Shown here in pieces: positions 23,757-35,404 of a stretch of 64,000 nt of DNA. Numbering within the stretch: the stretch's first letter is position 1; each line of letters opens with the position of its first letter. Under the pieces are notes generated by a model. It did no database searches. It was not told the DNA's origin and worked only from the letters and a program-made list of their open reading frames with translations. Made by a program: the position numbers and the translations under genes. The stretch is from Corylus avellana (lineage: Eukaryota; Streptophyta; Magnoliopsida; Fagales; Betulaceae), in contig NC_081547.1 of the NCBI RefSeq assembly GCF_901000735.1, positions 17,906,013 to 17,970,012 of the forward strand. Direction: 5' to 3'.

Positions 23757-25504
23757 TATGTTATGTTTTTATGTTTAAGCAACTTTGGTGATTATCTGGG
23801 ATTATCTCGTTTACTTTATCAAGTGAAGTCTTTTGCTGCATGTAAACTCTCTGATAAGAGTTAAATGCCCCTTTGTTTCCATTTTGTCCGAATGAGAATA
23901 AGGTGATGCGTCATGGAATTAATTACTCGTTAATATTTTCTCGGGGCGTTAGATTAGAGGTTGGACTACCCTTGGGTAGGAGTCTTCCAAGCTCAAGAGA
24001 CCAAACCTTCAAGAGTAAATTTCTTTCTCTGTCTCCCTCTCTCTCTAACTAGGTTTAGTGTATCCTAGACCTCTTTATAGAATCTCTTCACGCAAGTAAG
24101 GTTAAAAATAGTCTCCCTTTTAAAAAAAAAATTGTATTCATAGAATCTAACGCTCATTGGAAAATTTGAGCGTTTCATGTTAATCGTTTAAATCCAACTT
24201 CGAAAGTTCGATTATCATATAAATTAAAATAACATATATATATATAACATTTTATTTGTAGGAAAATGTTCATAAATAATATTTATCATATTATTATTAT
24301 TATTAAAATTTGAATATCAAGTGTGTTTAATTATGCGGGACCAACCTTCAAAATGGCCCATGGCCAATGAGGTTAGTACGCAGAGCTTGAATGGGTACAC
24401 TACTTTATTAAAATATACTAAAATTTAATAAAACTCTCATATTTTGCTCATCAAAATCTTAAGTAAAATGTTATTTGCTATTTACTTGGGTCATGTACCC
24501 TTTTACATCAACTTGAACCATGTGCACTTTGTCACCTAAGATTTTGATTGACAAAATATAGAGATTTTATTAGATTCTAATATTTCTCTATTTTATTTGC
24601 CCAAAAAGAAATTCATTCATTCACCTTTATTTTTGCAACAATTTTGGTACTCAAAACTTGGTGTTCACAGTCGTATTGATATCGACTTATACTACTTTAT
24701 TTGGTATGAAAAATATGATGTATTTTAATTTAAGTTTCTTAAAAGAATAACCAAATATGATGTGATTTTTAAATTATTAATAAATTAAAATTTAATAATA
24801 ATTATCTTAAATTTAATAGTAATTTAAAATGAGTACTAAAAAAAAAAAAAAAAAAAAACCTATAATCCTCCTTAAAGAAACATTAAAAAAACGTTCTTAC
24901 TTCTCCCAAAAGCTCAAGCGTTAAGGAGAACACACTTCTGTCGATACTTATCCAAAAATAAAATAAAAAATAAAAAAAGTATGGAAACAGACAAGAATTG
25001 TATAGAGACATAATGGACTCGTAGACCAATATACTACCATAAAACAAAAGCCACACAGGACCGATAAGTATAACTAACAGTCTTAGGTCTTTGCGGTCTC
25101 TATCTTTGGCTCAGTCTCCCCTTCGCAACGAGTCTCTCAACTCTCAACTCTCAAAACTCAGTTGAGTTGAATAAACTCAACTCGTCAACTCTGAGTTGAG
25201 TTCTTGCTCCTCTTTCATGCACGTGCAGCGTTTGGTTAACAACACCAACCAACTCAGCTGACAGTGTAATAATATTTAAGAATTCTGGTTACAAATTTGG
25301 ACGTGAAGCGCTTAAATCTGAGATTCAATCTATTTATGTTCTTCCTTCTCTGTTTTGAACTCCAAAGAGCTAGATAGAGTGGCTTTTCGTGTACCCTTTT
25401 CTCTTTTGGTCTTGAAATTTATACTGCTCTCAAAGGGGGGGGAGCAGAGCTTTTGTGTGCTGGTTATCTTCAATTCAAAATTCGAGCTTTTCTTTAAGGA
25501 TTTG
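23757..25504. other. LTR remnant, intergenic DNA and upstream region of the transporter gene
   Basis: 23,757 to about 24,235 continues the LTR-derived sequence interrupted by the LINE (it has the CAAACTTCGAAAGTTCG-type palindrome near 24,195). 24,235-25,080 is AT-rich with an A run at 24,839-24,859. About 25,080-25,504 is the likely promoter and 5' UTR of the TauE/SafE gene; a TATTTAAG box lies near 25,273 but the transcription start cannot be fixed. Confidence 0.5.
25137..25202. repeat. Palindromic ACTCAACTC/GAGTTGAGT cluster
   Basis: Within 66 bp, ACTCAACT-type and AGTTGAGT-type 8-mers alternate several times and can pair into one or more hairpins. It lies about 300 bp upstream of the transporter ATG, in the likely promoter or 5' UTR. 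No function is known to me. Confidence 0.6.
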
Positions 25505-28457
25505 ATGGCTGGGGTTGGATCGCAATGGTGGGATTCGAGGTTAATTCAAATGGTTGTGATTAGCCTTGTCCTTGTGGCTTCGGTGTTTGTTTTGGCAAAA
25601 GAAAGCTTGGGGCAAGAAGATTCAAATTACAATTTGAAAAGATTGATTAATTCCTTATGGCAACCGGGTCGATTGGGTTATGTACATGTTTGGCCGGTGA
25701 GTCAAACTTTTGTTGTCTTTTAAATCATGTTGTAATCATTAAAAGTAATTAACCTCGTCGTCTCCAACTTTTTGTTCTCTTTTTGCTTTTGCATTTGAAT
25801 ATGTTGATATTTCTGCCAATTCATGGTGAATACCGTTGGAAGTGTTAATTTGAATGATCGGGTTCACAGGATATGGAATTTGGGTGGAGAATTGTTGTTG
25901 GCACCGTAATAGGATTCTTCGGAGCAGCTTTTGGAAGTGTGGGAGGAGTTGGTGGGGGTGGCATTTTTGTTCCTATGCTCACCCTCATCATTGGGTTTGA
26001 TCAGAAATCATCAACAGCTATATCAAAATGTAAGTACAGAGGATTTTTTTTTTTTTTCTGATTTATTTTGATTTAAAAAAAAAAAAAACTAACTTTTGGT
26101 GTTTTGGAATTTGTTTGATCAGGTATGATAATGGGTGGAGCTGCTGCAACTGTTTTCTACAATTTAAGGCAAAGGCATCCCACACTAGACCTACCAATCA
26201 TTGATTATGATCTTGCACTTCTTTTTCAACCAATGTTGATGCTGGGAATCAGTATTGGAGTCGCTTTCAATGTGATTTTTGCTGACTGGATGATCACAAT
26301 CTTGTTGATTATCATCTTCCTAGGTATTGATTGGTTTGAATCAATTGCAATCTCCATTATATTCTTCTTCCTTGACTTTCCAGATCTGCTCACAATTCCC
26401 CTGCAGTAACTTCAACCAAGGCATTCCTCAAGGGTGTTGAAACATGGAAAAAGGAAACCATAATTAAAGAGGAAGCTGCTAGATCCTTGCAATCAACAGG
26501 TGATCGATGAACTTTGATCTCTCATTCTGTCCTCATCTCCAAAGTTTTTGTCCTGGCTAACATCTTCTTCAATCAGGTAATGATATTGAAGAGATCAGCT
26601 ACAAACCTCTACCAGGAGCCCCAACCAATAGCCCTGATTCGGAGGCCAAGGAATCTGAAAAGCCAAAGGTAAAAATATATATATACATAATACATAGTTA
26701 ACATAATTTCCTTGACTCATGCCATTGACTAACTTCTGTAAATTTCCCCCAGGTCTCTATTATTGAGAATCTTTACTTGAAGGAAACTGGAGTTCTTTTT
26801 GCTGTCTGGGTCATTATCCTTGCACTGGAGATTGCTAAGGTTTTTATCAGCTATATATCTGCTTAACTTTTAGAGTTTTCCCTTTAAGCTTCATGCATCA
26901 AAGAGTTGATGGGTTTTCTCTCATGTTTTGGACACAGAATTACACAACCACTTGTTCAATCGCCTATTGGGTACTAAATCTATTGCAGGTAGGTACCTTA
27001 ATCCAACCTTCCACATACAACTTGAATAAGAACAGAACAAATGTCTCAATTGTTTTTTCCTTAATTTCTTTTTGTTTCTTCTTCAGATCCCAGTGACTGT
27101 TGGAGTAAGTTTATTTCAAGCTATTAATCTGTACAAAGGAAGGAGAGCCATTGCATCAAAGGGAGAAGAAGGCACGAATTGGCGAGTGCACCAGCTGATC
27201 CTCTATTGTGCATGTGGAATATTAGCTGGAATAGTGGGTGGCTTGCTTGGTCTTGGCGGAGGCTTCATTTTGGGTCCACTTTTCCTAGAGCTGGGAGTCC
27301 CCCCTCAGGTGAATATACTGCATTCCTTCTAGTCCCATCAACATCTCCTATGTTAGGTTCTACTTATACATCTACCCCACCAAAGATTTGAACTTTTAGA
27401 TAAGGATCAGCTCTTATCTTCTTAGGAAAGGATCTCTCTAGCTGAATTCAATGGAGAGAGCCGGTCTTTCATGTAGAAAGGCAAAATTGTCATTATATAA
27501 TTTTTTTTTTGACAATTTTGCCCTTTATTTAGAAGGACCGGTTTCGGTTGAATTCACCTGGAAAGAATCGTTCACCCTTTTTCAAAGGGTTTAAACTCTA
27601 TATTTTATCTTTTTACTTTTTACTATTTTCTTTAAAATATTGTTTATTTATCAGTTTTTAGTACCATCCTAAAAGAAAATAATTGCATGGGTTTTTTCTA
27701 TTAATATAAACCTATGCATACACGACTCAACAACTGAGCGGTAAACCGGATCTGAAAATTATTTGTTTAGAATTTTTTGCTACACGACTAGTCAAATTAA
27801 TATTTTAGCTATTTTAATTAGCCCAAGTGCCTCACTTAAATGGGCAATGAAGTCAAGGGAGCAGAGTGTTATTTCTCAAGATACTCCAAAAGAAGATCTT
27901 ATTGGGTGGTTAGAGATCCAACAAAATTTCCATCTTGACTAGTTACACATCAGAAAAGGACATTCTAATTAAATAAGTGGAAATTATTTTGTGAACAAAA
28001 ATGGAGATAAAACTTTCTTTTTCTTCTTTTCTTTTCTTTTCTTTTCTTGTGGGTGTGATGTTAGAACTTGAGTTTGGTGGATTTGGTGACCACTTGCAGG
28101 TGTCAAGTGCCACAGCCACCTTTGCCATGACATTTTCCTCATCCATGTCTGTTGTAGAATATTACCTTCTCAAACGTTTCCCAGTTCCTTATGGTAAGTC
28201 AACTCAAATTGAGTACATCAAGGAAATTACTTTTTTTTTTTGGAAAACTTTCATCACTTTTGCAATAATTTTGAAGTTAAAAAACTCTCAATTTAGTGTA
28301 TTCAACTTTTAATTTTTTGCATTGTCACTGATCCGTTAAGTTTTTTCGTTAAATTCTGTCAAAATTCTCAAAATACATTTTTTTTTTCTTCTTTCAAAAA
28401 TTCATGTGTGGGTATTTTTGCAAATTCCGTTAAATCTGGATCAACTCAAAATCTTTG

Positions 28458-28497
<40 letters not shown>

Positions 28498-29182
28498 CCT
28501 AAAAAAATAAAGTATGAATATTTTCGAAATTTTGACACCCATCCAAGAGGATTTAACTGAAAATCCTAATGGAAGGGTAAAATTGAAAAAAAAAAAAATT
28601 GATAATAGATATACTAAATTAAGAATGTTTGAAATTTAAAAGAATAAATTGCAAATGTGATGAAAATTCGAGAGGTAAAGTGAAATTTCCTCTATTTTTT
28701 CTTTCTTTCTTCTTTTCCTTTCAAAATTCAACACAGGTGATTATCTTCTTTTTTTTTTTTTTTCTGATTTTTGTGGCAGCTGTCTACTTTGTTGCCATCG
28801 CATCAGTTTCTGCCCTTGTAGGGCAACATGTGGTAAGAAAGGTGATCGCTATACTTGGGAGAGCATCTTTGATCATCTTCATTCTGGCTACTACCATTTT
28901 TGTCAGTGCAATATCACTAGGTATGTGTCATTATTGATTGAACATACACTTTTGTTATAAGATTGATCATCAGATTGAATTATTTGAAAAAAGATTAATT
29001 GATCATCTAATTATATATGCTTTCATCCTATATATGGATTTTGATTCATTTTTTTTTCATCATTAACTGTCAACTTTTTTGTTTCTTTCTACACAGGTGG
29101 GGTGGGCATAGAAAAGATGATTGTAGATATTCAGGAGAAGGCGTATATGGGATTTGAAAACCTCTGTACATATGACTCATAA
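25505..29182 (+). CDS. TauE/SafE family sulfite exporter-like membrane protein, 11 exons
   Basis: Exons 25505-25696, 25870-26029, 26123-26323, 26407-26499, 26577-26668, 26753-26839, 26938-26988, 27087-27308, 28100-28193, 28780-28920, 29097-29182 give 472 residues with intact frame and GT-AG introns. The start is the first ATG (25,505) followed by a hydrophobic signal-like segment (residues about 14-30). Two homologous halves carry the family's Gly-rich helices: [17 protein letters not shown] in exon 2 and [20 protein letters not shown] in exon 8, each followed by an Ala/Ser-rich helix. A charged loop (exons 4-5) separates them. The family exports sulfite or organosulfonate anions in bacteria; substrates of plant members are mostly unknown, so the transport role is inference. 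The length fits the plant family. A duplicated last exon lies downstream. Confidence 0.93.
27425..27585. mobile_element. Fold-back (MITE-like) element in intron 8 of the transporter gene
   Basis: The left half (to about 27,492) is the approximate reverse complement of the right half (27,510-27,575). The inner arms GCAAAATTGTCA and TGACAATTTTGC are perfect. GAATTCAA and CCGGTC blocks match further out. The loop is mainly A/T. The outer ends and target duplication are not clear. It lies inside the largest intron (27,309-28,099) and does not touch the splice sites. Confidence 0.65.
28460..28495. repeat. (TA)n microsatellite in intron 9
   Basis: About 18 uninterrupted TA units in the intron between exons 9 and 10 of the transporter gene. 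It is likely length-polymorphic. Confidence 0.95.
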
Positions 29183-29889
29183 TCTTGAATGTTTTTCCCT
29201 CTTGTTAAAATAAGGCATGCTAAACCATTGAAAAAGTTTACATGCAAAGATTTTTTTTGGGTAACTAAGAAATTTATTTTAGCATTGGTGTTTTTCGGTG
29301 ATCAAATCCTGGGTTTTACCTGTCTAAACACCCGAGAGCACTGTTAGCTGGCACCGTTAGCTAGACATCTTGAAGCTATATATGGGTTATATGGGACTTC
29401 CAGAATTCTACCGGGTAGCTTCGTCAGCTGGAGCATGGAGACTTGAGAGTGTTAGAGGGTACTCGTATTTTGAGCTCAATATCATGGAGAGTTTTAGGGG
29501 GTTGTGCCCCAAGGTTCAATTAATTTGTAAGACATTTTAGTTTTAATTAAATAAATTCGTTTATTTACTTATTTATTTCAAGAGCATTCAGCATATAACT
29601 GTTTAAATATATGCTTTTAATGATTATTATATATATAAAAGGTCCATAAGTTATAATGAATAAGACTTAGGTTTGAGTAATCAGATTATCAGATTTAACT
29701 CATAACCCTGTAATTTATAAACTATTTTTTTTGTACTTAGTAATGAAATTGGGCATTCTATTTGATAAAACTATAACAAATCAATCATGATGATCTATCT
29801 TAATCATTTGAAGTAAAGACTTCAAATTGATATGTTAAGGCGGATACAGTGGGCCACGTGAGTTATTATTATTTTATAACACTACTAAA
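29183..29889. other. 3' flank of the transporter gene
   Basis: Begins with the 3' UTR. A T run and GGGTAACTAAGAAATTTATTTTAG stretch near 29,250-29,285 could be a decayed retroposon tail, but nothing pairs with it. No gene seen. Confidence 0.45.
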
Positions 29890-30090
29890 AGAATAATACA
29901 AGTACTTATATCGACTTATTTGAATTATTTATATCAGATTGATCTAATTATGCTTCCAGCCTAGATATGGATTTTGACCTTTTCCCATTAACAGGCTGTT
30001 TTGTTAATGTATTTCTACTCAGGTGGGGTCCGCATAGCAAAAATAATTGAAAATACTCAGGAGTATATATGGGATCTTACACAAGGCAGA
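29890..30090 (+). pseudogene. Duplicated intron 10 end and exon 11 of the TauE/SafE gene
   Basis: 30,023 onward (after a CTCAG acceptor) resembles exon 11 of the gene at 29,097: GGTGGGG, GCATAG, then the ATTCAGGAG-like and TATATGGGAT blocks in the same order and spacing. The 130 bp before it also match the intron 10 tail (the TATATATGGATTTTGA-like and CATTAAC boxes). The stray copy has substitutions and a lost reading frame after TATATGGGAT. It is a 3'-end tandem duplication, about 0.9 kb downstream of its source, with no upstream exons. Confidence 0.8.
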
Positions 30091-30149
30091 GAGTGGATCT
30101 AACACAAGCAAGAGCAAAGGCAAAACGCCACCAAAACTAAAAAATAAGA

Positions 30150-30525
30150 TTAAAAAAGTCCCACGATCTGGATTGAGATTTTCCTAAAATTTTCCTTAAA
30201 TTTAAGATTTTCAAATTCAAAAATCTTAGCTAAGCGTCTAAAATAAGGCACGTTTTAGAATTTCTAAAATAAGCCACATTTTAGAATTTTTGGGGAAGCT
30301 GCTAAACCTAAAACAAGCCACGTTTTCAGAAAACCTAAAAAAAAAAAAAAAATGAGACGTGTTGCTGTTGCTGGAGTCTCAAAAATATGTGGGTTTTTGG
30401 AGGGAAATGTAGGTTTGCAGTCTCCCCAAAAATTCTGAAACGTTGCTTATTTTAGATGCTTAGATGAGATGGATGGTTGAGATTTTTAGATTTGAGAATC
30501 TCAAATTTAAGGTATCTCAATCCCA
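30150..30525. mobile_element. Fold-back element, about 375 bp
   Basis: Left blocks GATTGAGAT, CCTTAAATTT, AAAAATCT, GTCTAAAATAAG and ACGTTTTAGAATTT reappear in reverse-complement order on the right (for example ATTTTTAGATTTGAG, CTTATTTTAGATGCTTAG, AAATTTAAGG and ATCTCAATCCC). The two halves therefore form a long imperfect hairpin around an A run at about 30,336. No protein is encoded. I could not fix the target duplication. Confidence 0.7.
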
Positions 30526-31457
30526 AAGACCTAGCGAGAGCTCTATTAAAAATTTAAGGAGAATTGGGAGAATATTCTTGTTTGTTAAAGTTGGAATTTG
30601 TCAGCAGAGTTGGTGGTGTTCAGTAATGCAGCAAGCATAAGCCTGACCACATTTGAAACAAGAGACTTTTCCTTTAAATAAGAAGCCATCTACTGAATTA
30701 GCCATACATGCTTCAGCACAAGTCCCTCCTTTTAAGTTCCCCACCTCCTTTTCATTGAAAGTGAAAAACAAATAGGAAAAGTGTTTAGGTTAAGTCAACT
30801 ACAAAGGAAATATATACACAATATATAATGCAATAGACTCAAACTTCAAAGGGTGCTGTTGAGGAGTGAGCTGATTTCTATTAAATTGGGCATCACATCA
30901 CGTCTTGACTTGGACAGCAGCCATGGTTGTTAGATTTTATAGGTGGTGGATCTGCTAGCTGTACATGAGAATATACTCCTTTGATATTGTGATGCTAGCT
31001 GTACGTTTGCTTTGTTCTTGGGATTCTTAGGAGCTGGTATCATGAGATCTTGATGAATCTTTATGAGCTTAACAGAAAGGACTTATAATCTGCTCAACCT
31101 AGATTATTGCTTATGAATTTTTGAATCTGAAAGAAATAACTGGAACATCCAAATACCTTACAGGTTTACCTTCCTCGCAGCCTTGAATACTCAACTATTG
31201 CTCCTTGACAAGCCTTGCAACTCCACAAGTACTGAGCAATAATAGGACTACATAAGGGGTGCCCCTAAGTGCCCCTGTGATGTTCTTCCATATAGACCAC
31301 AACCTCCGGGTTCTGGCCAAAATGCTAACACAAGTGTCAACCTCCAATTTGGTCCACTCTTCACCATGGTTTAAGAATGGATATGCTATAAAGGAGGAAA
31401 AATATAATGTAAGCCTATGACTTAGTGAGTAGTGCGCACATATACACAATCTTTTAT
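30526..31457. other. Intergenic DNA ending in an LTR fragment
   Basis: 30,526-31,130 shows no gene. About 31,134-31,457 resembles the TGTAAC-group LTR block that ends in the CTTAGTGAGTA box seen at 5466 and 13,438, so it is likely an isolated LTR fragment. The hAT element inserted at its right edge. Confidence 0.45.
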
Positions 31458-31465
31458 AATGCATA

Positions 31466-33354
31466 TAGGGGTGTCAATGCGGGCGGTTAAAAACCACCTG
31501 CTAATCGTTAATCGTTATAACCGCTAACCGTTAACCGCTTAACCGCTTAACTGTATTAACTGCTAACCGCCTAACCGCTATAACCGCCTAGCGGTTATTG
31601 GGTTTACTAACCGTAACTGCTAACCACTAACCGCCCTTTTATATAATATATTTTTATAATTATAATTATAAAAATATTTATACATATAACATAATCACTT
31701 GATCATTAAATCACAATTTTTTTTAAAAATGATTAAATCACAATTTGAGTATTAATATATTATCACTATAATTTATATGATTATATCATATAATCACTTG
31801 ATCATTAAATTACAATTTTTTAAAAAATATAATTAAATCACAATTTGAGTATTAATATATTATCATTATAATTTATATGATTATATCACATGATCAATTG
31901 ATCATTAAATCATTTGATTATATAATAACAAATTATACATATATAATATGACATAACTCATAAGTATACCAATTCATACTAATACAACAATTAAATATCT
32001 AGAGACTTATTTCCAATGTATGTTATAAACTTATAAGTCTATATAAGTCTACATATGCATATGAATAATATAAATGTATAATATCAATACTTAATCATAT
32101 GATTCAATGACAATTCAAATACTTTATTCAAGACTTCAAGTGAATCATATTATTAATGTACAATGATGATATGATTCGTATAATATCAAATTAAGTAATT
32201 GACATTGGATTAAACAATGACCAATGTGTTACTTATAAACACAATTTAAGTATTAATAAATTATCATCATATGTTGTGACAGTTGTCTGAATTCTAAACT
32301 TTTTTTATATGTTGTGTTGAATTTTTTTTTTTAAAAAAATGTCAACCCGTTATGATTTAATATTTAAGGAAAATTTTTTAAAGTACAAGTAAATAGGGGT
32401 GTAAACGAGCCGAGCTTGAACGAGTTTCCTTTGTTTGGACTCGGCTTGTTTAAATTTTACTTGAGCTCGAGTTCAAGCCGAGCTTAAGGACGAGCCAAAA
32501 AATCGAGCTTGAGTTCATAATAAGTCGAGCCAAGCCGAGCCAGTTCACGATCTAGCTCTTATATTTAATTTAATTTATTAATTTATTTTTTATTATAAAT
32601 TTAAACTTCAAGTACTCTTATACGGCTCAAGAAGCCAGCTTGCATATGCGCATTTGCTTAGTCTAGCTAGCGGAGCATGGAGCCCGAGTCAATACAGTAA
32701 GGCACTTGGTTTCGAAGAAAAAGGATATGCATCATTTTATAATAAAAGGATGCTATTAGAAAAAAAAAAAAAAATCAGTTTTTAATATTAATAAGAGGAA
32801 TTATGTGAATAACTACCAATTCGAGCCTTATACGAGCTGCTCACGAGCTTAGCCGAGTCGAGACGAGCTAGCTTTGTTTAATATTCGAGCCAGAATTCGT
32901 GTTCACGAAACGCTTCATTTAATATTCGAGTCGAGAACGAGCCGAACTTATGCGAGCTGAGCCCAAGCTTGCTCGCGAGCAGCTTGCTCTCTTAACAGCC
33001 CTACAAGTAAATGTAAATTTTGGGTCAAATATTTTTGATTTTTCAATATGGGCTCTTTTTGTAGCAATTGGGCCCAAGAAGACACTAAAAATACAAAAAA
33101 AAAAAATGAGGGTAAAATAAAGCCCAAAAAGCCCACAAAAAAACCCCCAAAAGGCCCAAAAAGCCCTAAAGAAAGCCCAAAATGCCCAAAAAAAAGCCCA
33201 ATTTTGGAAAAGCGATTAGTGGGCAGTTATCTATTTCACTAACCGCTAACTGGCAGTTAGCGGTTGCGGTTAGTAAAATCTACTAACCGCTAAGGCGGTT
33301 ATGGTTAGCAGTTATTGCCAATAACCGTTAACCGTAACCGCCTTGACACCCCTA
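31466..33354. mobile_element. Non-autonomous hAT element, 1889 bp
   Basis: Begins TAGGGGTGTCAA and ends TTGACACCCCTA (perfect 12-bp inverted ends). It is flanked by AATGCATA (31,458-31,465) and AATGCTTA (33,355-33,362), an 8-bp duplication with one mismatch, as expected for hAT. Sub-terminal regions at both ends are dense in AACCGCTAACCG-type repeats, likely transposase-binding sites. The middle is AT-rich and encodes no transposase. It contains a second hAT element and a low-complexity run of GCCCAAAA units (about 33,100-33,210). Confidence 0.9.
32394..33003. mobile_element. Nested hAT-type MITE, 610 bp
   Basis: Begins TAGGGGTGTAAACGAGCCGAGC. The right end, reversed, begins TAGGGCTGTTAAGAGAGCAAGC. 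The perfect 8-bp duplication CAAGTAAA lies at 32,386-32,393 and 33,004-33,011. Sub-terminal GAGCCGAGC/GCTCGAG-type repeats occur at both ends. It is inserted within the larger hAT element, so it is the younger of the two. Confidence 0.92.
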
Positions 33355-33417
33355 AATGCTTATGAGAACAACACACAATATCGTGCAATAGGGATTTCAA
33401 TAGGAAAATAAGGCAGA

Positions 33418-33888
33418 TGTTACGTGAATATATAACGGAGATAGATTTTAGATGTTACGTGAATACGTAAGGTTCTGAGGGAACCTAGACTTTAGATTCT
33501 AAGGGAATTTCGACTTTTTAGATTTTGAGAAAACCTAAATTCCCTTTTTCAAACTCAAAGTTTGTGATTAATTTTCTAATCTCTTTTGATTAAAATACCA
33601 TCCTTTAAATAGGAACATTTCAATGACTTAGACTTAGAGTAGACTTCTACACTCACTTGGAGATAAACCTATAGAACGATAACTACTGCAATACTGACTC
33701 TAAAATAAATAATTAGATAATTGAAATGCAAATATACGCAAGTTTATCTTTAATCTAAAAATACTGATAACCTTTTCAAAAAAAAAAAATAATAAAATAA
33801 AAATACTAATAACAAAACTAATCTAAATTAATCTTAAATGAAATATAATTCATATTAAATATAAGTCTACTTTATCACTAAACTTACA
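33418..33888 (-). repeat. 3' LTR of the outermost element (decayed)
   Basis: Collinear with the LTR at 58,697-59,100 through shared boxes such as GATAGATTTTAG, TTAGATTCTAAGGGAA, CTCACTTGGAGATAAACC and TTCATATTAAATATAAGTC. It carries an extra 21-bp TGTTACGTGAATA-type duplication near its start. The adjoining minus-strand GTTAGGGGCTTTGG (about 33,890-33,904) could be the polypurine tract. Confidence 0.75.
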
Positions 33889-34099
33889 CCAAAGCCCCTA
33901 ACTACCAAAAACTTAGAGCTTTTGGATGCTTGTGCAGTTGTGCTAGCCTCTCTTGCTGCCTTACAATGCTCACAAACTTTTCCAGCCAAGGATCTTGCTA
34001 CATCACACTTTCCATCCAAGTTACACTCCACAGGTGATTCTCTTTTCCCTTTGCCTACTATTTCTTCTTTTACTAATGAATCATCAAATTGTTCACATA

Positions 34100-34240
34100 C
34101 TACAGAACAACCAACCTTGCCTCTTACAATTCAGCAGTCATCCACTACAAATTGTTCCAATATTGCAGAACAGTCAACCTTGCCTCTTACAATTCAGCAG
34201 TCATCCACTGCAAATTGTTCCCATACTGCAGATCCAAATC
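34100..34240 (+). repeat. 63-bp tandem repeats in the copia linker
   Basis: Just over two copies of a 63-bp unit containing TTGCCTCTTACAATTCAGCA (starts about 34,117 and 34,180). This is 21 codons per unit, so frame is preserved. The repeated peptide is Ser/Thr/Gln-rich (for example LPLTIQQSST). Confidence 0.85.
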
Positions 34241-34374
34241 CTACTTTGCCTACTGTAGCAATGCCATCCCATCCCATGACTACGCGATCTAAAACTGAAA
34301 TGTTAAGCACAAACACTACTGCATCTACTGCAGCACCCTCCTCAAATACAGATAGGTTGGGTTCCTGCTTTTTG

Positions 34375-34927
34375 TGACTCCGATTGGGCAGGATGCCCTG
34401 ATGATAGAAGATCCACCTCTGGTTTTGCTGTGTTTCTTGGTGATTGCTTGGTATCTTGGAGTGCCAAGAAACAGACAGCGGTCTCTAGATCAAGCACTGA
34501 GGCTAAGTATCGATCTCTGGCTATTGCTACAGCTGAACTATATTGGTTAAGAATGCTCTTTCATGAAATTCAAATCTCTCTACCAATTGCTCCAGTTGTT
34601 TGGTGTGACAATATGAGTGCTCTATCTTTGGCAGCCAATCCAGTTTACCATGCTAGAACAAAGCACATTGAAGTTGAATATCACTTTGTTAGGGACAAAG
34701 TACTCAACAGAGATATCAAAATCTTATCTACAGCATATCAAACTGCAGATGTTTTTACCAAAGGATTATCTTCAGCATGTTTTCTTTTTCTCAAGTCCAA
34801 GCTCAAAGTGATTCCATCCCCTTTTTGCTTGAGGAGGCATGTTAAGCTAACTGATGATTCTACTATTATCACAGCAGATGATGTTCCAGCAACACATTGC
34901 GATCGATCGCATCCTTCAGAGTATTGA
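34375..34927 (+). pseudogene. Copia RNase H fragment
   Basis: An uninterrupted reading of the final part of a copia polyprotein. Conserved acidic positions are present (D in CDSDW, E in STEAKY, D in CDNMS, and the final D region). It lacks the upstream protease, integrase and reverse transcriptase, so it is not functional as a retrotransposon protein. The stop is at 34,925-34,927, beyond the LTR start at 34,840. Confidence 0.85.
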
Positions 34928-35404
34928 GTGCAAGATCGATCGCAGTACCAGAGAGATTTATCATCCTTATCATCCTAGTGCAATCGATCGCATCCTTCAG
35001 AGTATCGAGCGCAAGATCGATACTAGTACCAGAGAGATTTATGATCCGAGAGCATCCGAGTGCGATCGAGCGCAGGCACTAGTGCGCTCGAGCCCAGTCT
35101 TAGTAATGATCCAGCACCATAAGACATCTATTCCTTCCTAACCTCTCTTCTATCATTAAATACAAACATAATGTCATTTGTTTGTATTATATCTCTTCTC
35201 TTGTAATTATTTCTAATTAGATCTCTTTAGTGTATTAAGTCTTCTATTGTAAATAGTTTTCTTAGAAAGTTATCTTATCACTCTTATCTTGATAAGATTA
35301 ATGTTTGATTGTAATTGTAACTCTTCCATTATTTAAGCTCAATGAGAAGGTTGATAATATCATTCCGCCAAATTCTATTTCTCTTAGAAATCTTTTATGT
35401 ATGG

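Larger units (their letters stand above)
33922..35404 (+). mobile_element. Internally deleted copia element (RNase H and 3' LTR remain)
   Basis: 34,375-34,927 encodes the C-terminal Ty1/copia RNase H, with CDSDWAGCPDDRRSTSG, SRSSTEAKYRSLA, the CDNMSAL box, ARTKHIEVEYHF and ADVFTKGL. Upstream, 33,922-34,377 encodes a Ser/Thr-rich linker with the PMTTRSK box that normally precedes reverse transcriptase. The reverse transcriptase itself is missing, and a frame change joins the two parts. A polypurine tract (34,829-34,839) leads to a 3' LTR beginning TGTTAAGC at 34,840. The LTR holds GATCGATCGC and GAGCGCA motifs (34,895-35,095) and runs to about the Athila insertion at 35,405. The linker has 63-bp tandem repeats (about 34,100-34,240). 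Confidence 0.88.

Noticed and set aside
25355..25504. Upstream extension of the first transporter exon by 50 codons
   Set aside because: The longer frame begins with TTG, not ATG; the ATG at 25,505 is followed directly by a signal-like hydrophobic segment.
31620..32390. Possible CRISPR-like or satellite array in AT-rich repeats
   Set aside because: Only two or three imperfect repeats of a CACAATTTGAGTATTAATATATTATCA-like unit inside a hAT element; no regular spacers, and the organism is a plant.
33048..33242. Lys/Pro-rich 64-codon frame
   Set aside because: Produced by GCCCAAAA-type low-complexity repeats inside the hAT element.
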